Position numbers and translations under genes: made by a program
The notes under the pieces: generated by a model
What the model was told of the DNA's origin: nothing
What the model saw: only the letters and a program-made list of their open reading frames with translations
Databases searched by the model: none
Source of the DNA: Trichocoleus sp. FACHB-40
GTDB taxonomy: Bacteria; Cyanobacteriota; Cyanobacteriia; Cyanobacteriales; FACHB-T130
Assembly: GCF_014695915.1 (NCBI RefSeq)
Contig: NZ_JACJPF010000061.1
Location: 1 to 46,155 of the forward strand
Direction: 5' to 3'
Length of the DNA: 46,155 nucleotides
Part shown: piece after piece, positions 1 through 10,000 of the stretch
Layout of the letters: each line of letters starts with the position of its first letter
Numbering within the stretch: the first letter of the stretch is position 1

Positions 1-103
1 ATAGTATAAGCACCTTCTCTCTTACATAAGGATTCTCATGCTCTTTTAAAGTCTTTAGTAGCCGTTCCTTTTGTTCTTGAGAAAGATGGTTTTTGGCTGG
101 CAT
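1..103 (-). mobile_element. IS630-family transposase, N-terminal fragment (runs off the window)
   Basis: Reading leftward from an ATG at 103, the first 34 codons are open to the window edge and begin MPAKNHLSQEQKERLL. This closely resembles the start of IS630-type transposases that are common in filamentous cyanobacteria, where the segment opens the helix-turn-helix DNA-binding domain. The catalytic DDE part would lie outside the window. The element tip must lie between 104 and about 159, because a histidine kinase reading frame resumes at 160. IS630 elements insert at TA, and a TA is present at 157-158, but no terminal inverted repeat can be confirmed from one end. The family call rests on recalled sequence similarity over a short stretch. 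Confidence 0.65.
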
Positions 104-159
104 ATGTGGCTAAAAATAACTTAGTACTTAATTTTATATTATACAATCAAGCTGCGTAA

Positions 160-837
160 CAGCTTAAGCAAGCGTCTCGCTTTAGTGCCGATGCTGCACA
201 CGAACTCAAGACTCCCCTGGCGATTTTGCAAGGAGAACTGGAACGCACATTGCAACAAGCGGAACCCGGCTCAGAGGTGCAACAGGGTTTGAGCAATTTG
301 CTCGATGAGGTGCGCCGTCTAAGCGGCATTGTGCGTAAACTTCTGCTGCTTTCCCTAGCGGATGCTGGACAAATGGCTTTGTACCGAGTTGGGGTGGATT
401 TGTCTGGCTTGTTAATTGAGATGTTGGAAGATATAGAACTGCTTGCACCTCATCTAGAGGTTAAAACAGAAATTGCCGATGGTTTGCGCGTGCAGGGCGA
501 TCGCGATTTACTCGTTCAGGTCTTGCAAAACTTGATTAGCAACGCGATTAAATACAATTTGCCTAACGGCTGGATTCGGATTGATGCTCGTCGTCAGGGT
601 GCAACCGTATTGATTACCATCAGTAATTGCTCGAAAGAGATTCTATTGAGTGATCGCGATCGCATTTTTGACCGCTTCCATCGCGGTGATCCAGCCCGAA
701 CGCGCAAAGTGGAGGGAATTGGATTAGGACTCAGCTTAGCGCGAGAAATCGCGCGATCGCACGGTGGCGACCTGAAGCTTGACCCAACATTATCTGGACA
801 GACTGAATTCACCCTAACCTTACCAGTTGGTTTATAA
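160..837 (+). pseudogene. Sensor histidine kinase, 5'-truncated (kinase core only)
   Basis: The frame opens after a stop at 157-159 and reads straight into a HisKA dimerisation helix with the H-box AAHELKTPLA (His codon 199-201). An N-box (NLISNAIKYN) and a G2-type segment (GIGLGLSLAREIARSHGG) of the HATPase_c domain follow, ending at a normal stop. The first ATG (226) lies inside the H-box helix, downstream of the phospho-acceptor His, so translation from it would lack that residue. The usual sensor, membrane and HAMP parts are absent, and the transposase end sits directly upstream. I infer that an IS insertion or associated deletion removed the 5' half. The position normally occupied by the DxGxG (G1) motif reads SNCSKEI, so ATP binding may be atypical even in the intact parent. 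A partner response regulator is not in the window. Confidence 0.75.
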
Positions 838-1096
838 ATAATTGATTATAAACATTAATTAATTTATTTTATAGCAATAAGACTTTTTTTTAGAAAAAAC
901 TTATATAAATCACCCGTTCGCCTTCGAGTTGTGAATTTTTTGTATAGCAATATTGCCCTCTTTGTTAAGTCTTTAAACTACTTCAGACCTAATTGATGAT
1001 TTCTTTATCTCAACTGTGATATTACGGAGTGGGTAAGAATTCTATTAAAGAATTAGACTAACCACATATTTTTCATCAGCCGTAAGGAAGAGATTG

Positions 1097-4000
1097 ATGT
1101 CAGTATTTACCAGCAGAATCGGTGTCCTGTTAGCTTGGACGTTGCTTTGGGCGGTTGTAGGTGTACGCACATCTGCCGAGACAATTATTGCGACACCGGA
1201 TGACACGAAGACTGTAGTTAAGCAGGATGGCAAACGAATTGACATCACTGGCGGCACCCTTTCAGGCGATCGCGCAAATCTCTTCCACAGCTTTACTAAA
1301 TTTGGTGTCAATTCTGGCGAAATTGCCAACTTTCTCTCCAACCCAGACATTCAGAACATCCTGGCCAGAGTACGTGGAGGCGATGCCTCGGTAATTAATG
1401 GTCTGATCCAGGTAACGGGCGGGAATTCTCACCTATTCTTAATGAATCCCGCAGGCATTGTTTTTGGCGCTAACGCTAGGCTAAACGTGCCTGCCTCTTT
1501 CACGGCCACTACTGCTAATGGCATTGGCTTTGGTGACAATTGGTTTAACGCCACTGGTGCCAATGACTACGCTGCTTTAGTCGGTACGCCCAGCAGCTTT
1601 GCGTTCACAATGAGTCAGCCTGGGGCGATAATCAATGCCGGAGACCTTGCAGTAGGACAAGGGCAAAATCTTACCTTACTCGGTGGCACAGTTATCAGTA
1701 CCGGGAAGTTGTCCGCACCAGGAGGTAATATCACCGTCGTAGCCGTACCCGGCGAGAAGGTGGTACGGATATCGGAACCGGGAAAATTGCTGAGTTTAGA
1801 AATTGCACTCCCTAGCGCAGGGGGGACACCTGAGAATTGGATGGGGCCAGTTGCAGATTTACCAACTCTGTTGACAGGCGCAAATGTAGGGAACGCCACA
1901 GCAGTCACAGTAAACAGTGAGGGAAAGGTAGTTATTAGCGGTTCTGGGATACCAGCAGCACCGGGTACTGCGATTATAACTGGTGCCGTCGATGTATCGG
2001 GAACTGGCGGCACGGTGCAAGTTTTGGGTGAAAAAGTTGGTTTAGTTGGTGCCAATATTAACGCATCAGGCAACCTCGGCGGCGGTACAGTGTTAATTGG
2101 CGGCGACTATCAGGGGAAAGGAAAAGTCCCGAATGCCAACCACACCTTTGTTGACAGCAAAACCACAATTAACGCAGATGCCGTAACTAATGGTAATGGC
2201 GGACGTGTAATTGTTTGGTCGGACGACAAAACCGAGTTTCAAGGCAATATTACAGCGCGTGGTGGCGCTAATTCTGGTAATGGCGGTTTTGTCGAAACAT
2301 CGGGAAAGCTAAGTCTTAAATATGACGGTTTTGTGGATTTGCGGGCAAGTAATGGATTAACTGGGCAATTATTATTAGATCCGCCCGATTGGGTCATTGC
2401 CGATAGTGACGGAGATATTACTCCTTCGGACGTAGTAACGGCACTCCAAACTGCTGAGGTCTTCTACTCCGGTACTAATTCCCTCACCGTTCAAGATACC
2501 GTTGATTCCAGCGGCAACGCCAATGCTAACAAGCTAACTTTAGGCGCTCCTACCGTCAACTTGAATGCATCGATGAAGCTTAAGGGCGGTTTGACTATTA
2601 ATAGTGTAGTGCTAAATATTAACTCTGCTGCTGATTTGGATCTGGGTGGTGCTTTTAGTCAAATTAGCGCCGGAGTTGTTAATACCGCAGGAGATATCAC
2701 AACTGCTAACCAAAGTATTAGCTTCACGGGTGCAGTCAACCTGACAGAAAACGTAACGCTAAACGCTGGAAATGCTGATATTATCTTCAACAGCACGATA
2801 AATGGCGGTAAAAATCTAGGACTAACGGCAGGCACAGGTAATATTGATTTTATTCAGGCAGTGGGTAATAATACCCGTTTGGGCAATATCACTATTACCA
2901 GTGCCACAGATGTAAACACAAAAGCTATTTCTGCTACCAGCATTACTCAAAGTGCAGGTACAGGAACTACTACTTTTGATGGCGAACTCAATACTGCTAG
3001 AAATATTAATTTAACAGGTCAAGGTTTTGACTTCAAAAAGCAGGTTATAACCACCAATAACGGAACTTTTACTATTAACAATAGCGGCAGCTTCAGTATT
3101 GCTGCTGGCATGAACTTGCAAGGGGAGTTTAATCAAAACGGTTTAGGTGCAGTTTCTCTTGGCGGCGACATTAGCACCAGCAATGACAACATCAGCTTTA
3201 AGAGTGCAGTCACTATGCCTGGGGGTGATGTGGCAATCAGTGCGGGAACTGGTAGGCTTAACTTTGACTCTACCGTGGCTGCTGGTAACAACAATCTTAC
3301 TCTGACAGCAGACGAGATTGATTTCACAAATCAAGTATCTGGCAGCAAAAATCTTGTACTTGAGTCATTCTCAACCAACAAAGCGATCGCTATCGGTTCA
3401 ACTGGCAACAATACGGCTGCTTTGGATCTGACAGCAGCTGAATTAAATTTATTGCAAGATGGCTTTTCCTTGCTTACCATCGGACGAAATGATAGCAACG
3501 GAACGATTACCATCCCCAAGAATATCGCCTTCAGCGATCCGGTGAAGATTCAGTCTCCTCAAGGTGCGATCGCTTTGAATGGGTCAATTACGGGATCGGG
3601 TAATGCCTCAATTACCATCAATGGCAATGTTTCCCTCGCTGGTGCAAATAACCTGGCAATTAACACAAGCGAAGCTAATGGTAACATTACCATCGATGGC
3701 ACTATCAATGGCAATAAACCGCTATCTTTACAAGCTGGAAGCGGCGATATCAGTGTTAACGGTGCTATCGGCAACACCGCACCTTTAAGTAGTTTGGCAA
3801 TCGCTGGCAAAAACATCAGTGTAAAGGACATTGGCGACAATAATACTATAGGTGTCAGCGGCGATACTTCAATAAATGCCACAACAGCGATTGCATTCAC
3901 TGGAACCACCTACAAAGCTAACAAGCAAACCTACATAGCACCCAATTTCGTAATGAGTGGGGCAGCAAAAACGTTCACTTCATCAGGAGATAACATAGCC

Positions 4001-7000
4001 TTCCAAACTGGCAGCATTAAACTAGAGGATAACTCTAACCTGACGGTGAATAGCAACAACGGCAATATCAACTTGGGAGAGATACGTGGCACCAGTGATG
4101 AAGACTTGAATTTGAATGCAGGTACAGGCACCGTGAGTGTGGGTGCAATTGGCTTTTTGAAGGCAGATGATATCAATGCTATTTCGATTACAGCTGATGA
4201 GATTAATTTAGCTGGCAATGTGTTTGGAAATACAGCAGAGATTGCCACAAGCAAAGCAATTTCCCTCGGCGGTGTGGTTGCAGGTGCTTTGAATCTGACC
4301 GCAACCATAGGAAAATTGCAAGATGGTTTTAGCTTAATTACGATTGGTAATGCTACTGGAGGCGACATCACGGTAAATGCGATCGCATTCGCCGATCCGG
4401 TGAAAATTCTCTCTGGAGGCACAATCAATCTTAATGGTTTGGTTGCAGGCACAGACAATGCCTCGATTACTCTCAACGGTACAGCAATCAACCTGAATGC
4501 AGGTATTACCACAATAGATCGAGATATCAATATCACCGCTACTGGTAATGATGGGGTGAAACTGGGCAACAGCTTAACGCTTAACACGGGATTGACGGGC
4601 GGCGGCAATATTAGTATTGAGGGAAATATTAACAGCAATAACCCTGGCGTGCATAACCTGACTTTGAATGCAGGCAGCGGTAATATTACCATTAACGATG
4701 CAGTTGGCAACAGTACGTCACTGGGAACAATTGGGGGCATCACTGCTTTAGAAAGCTTAAACTTCAGCGGCAACAATATATCTGTTGGTAATATTGGCGG
4801 TACAGGGGCGGGTGTCAGCGGCGATACTTCAATAAATGCCACAACAGCGATCGCATTCACTGGAACCACCTACAAAGCTAACAAGCAAACCTACATAGCA
4901 CCCAATTTCGTAATGAGTGGGGCAGCAAAAACGTTCACTTCATCAGGAGATAACATAGCCTTCCAAACTGGCAGCATTAAACTAGAGGATAACTCTAACC
5001 TGACGGTGAATAGCAACAACGGCAATATCAACTTGGGAGAGATACGTGGCACCAGTGATGAAGACTTGAATTTGAATGCAGGTACAGGCACCGTGAGTGT
5101 GGGTGCAATTGGCTTTTTGAAGGCAGATGATATCAATGCTATTTCGATTACAGCTGATGAGATTAATTTAGCTGGCAATGTGTTTGGAAATACAGCAGAG
5201 ATTGCCACAAGCAAAGCAATTTCCCTCGGCGGTGTGGTTGCAGGTGCTTTGAATCTGACCGCAACCATAGGAAAATTGCAAGATGGTTTTAGCTTAATTA
5301 CGATTGGTAATGCTACTGGAGGCGACATCACGGTAAATGCGATCGCATTCGCCGATCCGGTGAAAATTCTCTCTGGAGGCACAATCAATCTTAATGGTTT
5401 GGTTGCAGGCACAGACAATGCCTCGATTACTCTCAACGGTGCAGCAATCAACCTGAATGCAGGTATTACCACAATAGATCGAGATATCAATATCACCGCT
5501 ACTGGTAATGATGGGGTGAAACTGGGCAACAGCTTAACGCTTAACACGGGATTGACGGGCGGCGGCAATATTAGTATTGAGGGAAATATTAACAGCAATA
5601 ACCCTGGCGTGCATAACCTGACTTTGAATGCAGGCAGCGGTAATATTACCATTAACGATGCAGTTGGCAACAGTACGTCACTGGGAACAATTGGGGGCAT
5701 CACTGCTTTAGAAAGCTTAAACTTCAGCGGCAACAATATATCTGTTGGTAATATTGGCGGTACAGGGGCGGGTGTCAGCGGCGACACGATTCTGAATGCC
5801 AGCAACAACCTCACCTTCACTGGCACTACTTATAACGCCAACAAACAAACCTACACTGGAACAGCTTTTAATCTAAGCAGTCGCGCAGCAACCACCTTTA
5901 CTTCTAGTAGCGATGCCATTAGCTTTGAATTAGGCACGATCCAACTTGACAACGGCTCTGACTTAACTATCAACAGCAACGGCGGCGCGATCGCTCTTAC
6001 ATCTGTGCGCGGTGACAGCGGCGAAAATCTCACCTTGAATGCAGGTACGGGTAGCGTCAGCGTCGGTGCTATTGGCAATGGAAATGAAATTAAAACTGTA
6101 GATATTAGCGCCGGTAATGGCATTACCCTGAAAGGAAACATTACTACCTCAGATGCAACTGGTAATAATGTCACTCTAAATGGTTCAACAACTCTAGAGA
6201 CAGGCGTTACTATTGATACTGATAACGCAACTAACGACGGCAATATTAACTTCAACGGCCCTCTGGACGGTGGCTTTAGCCTGAATTTGGAAGCAGGAAA
6301 CGCAGATATTACCTTTGGTGGAAAAGTAGGTGATAGTGGCTTAGGTAAACTAACTGTTACCAGCGCCCGCAACGTCACTGCAAATGACTCTATAACCGCC
6401 TCTAGTATCAGTCAAAATGCAGGTACGGGTACTACTACCTTCAAGGGCGCACTTGATACAAATGCGGCGGATGGCATCAGTCTAACCGGAAACGTTTTTA
6501 ATCTGAATACAATTAATACTACTGGAGACGGCGGTGTTACTATTAATAATAGTGGTCAATTAACTATTAGTTCTGCCGCTAACTTTACCTTAGATGGAGG
6601 ATTCATTCAAACTGGTACAGGTGCCGTTTTTACTGGTAGTAATATTACCACCACTAACGACAATATAAGCTTTAATAGTGGCGTTACTCTCAGAGAAAAT
6701 ATTAAACTCGACACGGGTGCTGGTGCGGGAAATATTAGCTTTAATAGCAATATAAATGGCGGAAAAAACTTAGAATTGGCAGCAGGTACGGGTGATATTA
6801 ATCTAGGTGGTGCGGCGCAAGTTAGAGAACTGAATTTTACAAGTGCTAATAATATAGAAACGCAAGCGATCGCATCCTCTAGCATCCGCCAAAATGCAGG
6901 CAGGGGTACTACTACTTTCAACGGCACTCTAAATACTAATACCGCAGATGGCATCAACCTGACTGGTAATAATTTCACCTTTCAAGGCGCTATCAACACC

Positions 7001-10000
7001 GCTGGCAATGGTGGATTCACTATCAAAAATAGGGGTCAGTTAACAATTAATTCTGATGCCGACATGAACCTGGCGGGAGCATTTTTACAAAAAGGTTCTG
7101 GCACAGCTATTACTGCGGGAGACATTACTACCAGCAACGACGCTATTACCTTTAAAGGGCCAGTGCAACAGACGGAAAATATCGCACTTACGTCTGGAAG
7201 AGGTACGATTACTTTTAAGTCTAGCTGGGCAGCAGGTGACTACTCCCTAACTTTGACAGGAAATGAAATTAACTTCAAGGGAGGAGATAATACAGTTACG
7301 GGTAGCAATACTATAAGGCTGCAACCTGCAACAAATGGGTTAGCGATCGCGATCGCTGGATCTGAAGGCACTTCGGCGCTAGATATCTCGAAAAGAGATA
7401 TTAATGCTATGAATGGGTTTAATCCCATTATCATCGGTTCAGATAATGGCAGTGGCAATGTCACCATCAAGGCCGCCAATTTCAACGACCCAGTAAAAAT
7501 TCAATCTCCCAATGCGACTATTGATGTCAACGGAAAGATTACAGGCCAAGGAAATGCTTCCATTACCCTCAACGGTGCAACAATTAATCTAAATGCCAAT
7601 ATTAGCACAGAGGGACAAGACATTGTCCTCGGTCAATTGGACAAAATTGTCAGGCTAAATAAGGATATAGAACTGGCAAGCAATGGCGGTAAGATCATCT
7701 TTCAAGGTTTTATTAGCGGGTTAGAAGCTAATGAGCAACTGTTGACACTCAGTCCTGGTATAGGAGGACAAGCTATCTTTAATGGCGATTTAATTGGTAA
7801 ACCAAAGGCACTCAGAGGCTTAATTATTAATTCAGATATTTTAATTATCGGCGGGAATCAAGCTACCATTTCAGGTGATAAACTCGTCGATGTTTTTAAA
7901 GAAGTAACTATCAACGCTTTGGAAACAAGATTATCAGGCACTATTACTACCTTAGATGGCAACATCACTTTTAACGGGAATGTTACTCTGACTGACGATA
8001 CTTTCCTCAACACGGGTGCTTTCGGTAAAGGTAATATCTCGTTCAACGGCACCCTAGATAGCGAGACAGGCGAATATAACCACTTGCGGATGGTTGCAGG
8101 CACAGGAAACATTTTATTCGGTAACACTGTGGGTGCTGGAACGGGTAGAGAGTTGGGTGCAATATTAATTGAAAATGCCACGGATGTAACCGCTAATTCA
8201 ACAATTGCTGCTGCCAGTTTCACGCAATTAAGTGGTAGTGGCACTACTAATTTAGCGGGGGATATCGCAACTACTGCGCCTGCTGGTGTGAATATCGTTG
8301 CTAACAATGTCCAGGTAGGCAATATCAGCACTAATGGCGGCAAAGTTAATTTAAACGGGGATACACAAGTCCGCACCCGTAATGTCATCTCGAAAGGTGG
8401 GGAAATCACCTTTAATAGCGACAGGGGATCTATTAATACCGGATCTTTAGACTCATCTTCTGCTATTAAGGGTGGCGCGATCGCGCTTTCCAGCAACTCC
8501 GGAAGCGTACAAACTGGTAATATTACATCACGCTCTAAAACTGATGCTGGCCCAATTACGGTTATAGCGCGGGACAACATCGAGACTTTGGATCTAGACG
8601 CAACTTCTAAAAGTGCTGGCGGCGCAGTTTCTCTCACCAGCCAACAAGGATCTATACAAAGCGGCAATATCACCTCGAAAGACGCAGAAATCACCCTTGC
8701 AGCGCCAGACGACATCGCTACAGGAAACATAGATTCATCTGGTGGCACGATTTCGGCAAAAAGTCAAGATGGTGCCATTAAAACAGGAAATTTAACATCT
8801 TCTGGAAGAACCAACGGCGGTGCAGTCACTGCAACCTCGTCGCGTAACCTCACCACTGGCAACATTGATTCGTCTTCCAAAAATGGCGCAGGCGGCGCAG
8901 TTACTCTGACAAGTCAACAGGGAACCATTACCAGCGCCAATGTAACGTCAACCTCCTCTGGGAAAGGCAGTGGTTCTGTCACCGCATCAGCTCCCAACGG
9001 CATTGTAACCGCAAATATAGACACATCTTCTAGTGCTGGTACTGGGGGAGCGATCGCGCTAAACAGCGATATCGGCAACATACTTACCGGAGACTTAACA
9101 TCAACAGGAGCAGCAGGCGGCGCTGTGATCGAAGTTGATACACTTGGCGCTATAAATACTGGGATTATAGACTCTAGTTCTAGCTTGGGCAATGGCGGTA
9201 ATGTCACCATATCTAATCCTCTTAAAAAACTTGACAGAACTCCGATAAATGACATTCAAGTTGTTTCCATTAACGCCCAAGGTGGAAGTGCCGGAGTAGG
9301 AGGAATTGTCACCATTACCACCGACCATTTCTTCCGCGCTACAGGCACTTTCACAGATGCTAGAAACCCATTTCCTACCAGCATTTCCACCGCCGGAGGA
9401 ATTCTAGATGGTTCGATTAATATTTTCCACGGCGGCGGCACAGCTTACACTGCCTTTGTTGTAGGTGATGCTACAGAAAATGGTACTGCGGGTGCTATTA
9501 GCAGCGGCATTGGATTGATTAACACGATTTTGCCATCAAAAGAGTTTACCTCTGCTTACCGCCAAGGCAATATTCAAATTATTCCCCGCCGCCCCGGACA
9601 AAACCTACTACCTTTATCCGGAGTCGCTACGATTGGTACATCTACCAATAATGCTACTGTTGAAATTGATAAAAACGTTGGCGAAATTGAGAGAAGCCTC
9701 ACGTCTGAATTTGACCAATATTTAGGTAAAACTGGTACCACTGCAATTAGAAGCCCAGGGGAAGACAGAGAAATTTTAGGCAGAATTGAAACTAAAATTG
9801 GTGTCAAATCAAGTTTCATTTATGCCACCTTTGTTCCGGCGCGGGTATCAGAAAGCTCTAACATTCAATCAGAGAAAGATAACGACCAATTAGAACTGGT
9901 AGTAGTTACCTCTAAGGGTTCCATTGTCAAGCGAATTCCGGAAGCAACACGGGCTAAGGTACTCGCACAGGTTAAAAAATTACGCAACGAAGTAACTATC

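Noticed and set aside
3931-5826. Two long minus-strand frames of about 310 codons each inside the CHAT/TPS gene
   Set aside because: They are antisense shadows of the 960-bp duplicated repeat, rich in Pro/Leu/Val as expected from the complement of Gly/Asn/Thr codons. They have no ribosome-binding site and no recognisable domain.
7858-8748. 296-codon minus-strand frame in the CHAT/TPS gene
   Set aside because: It is low-complexity antisense of the Ser/Gly repeat region with no family resemblance.
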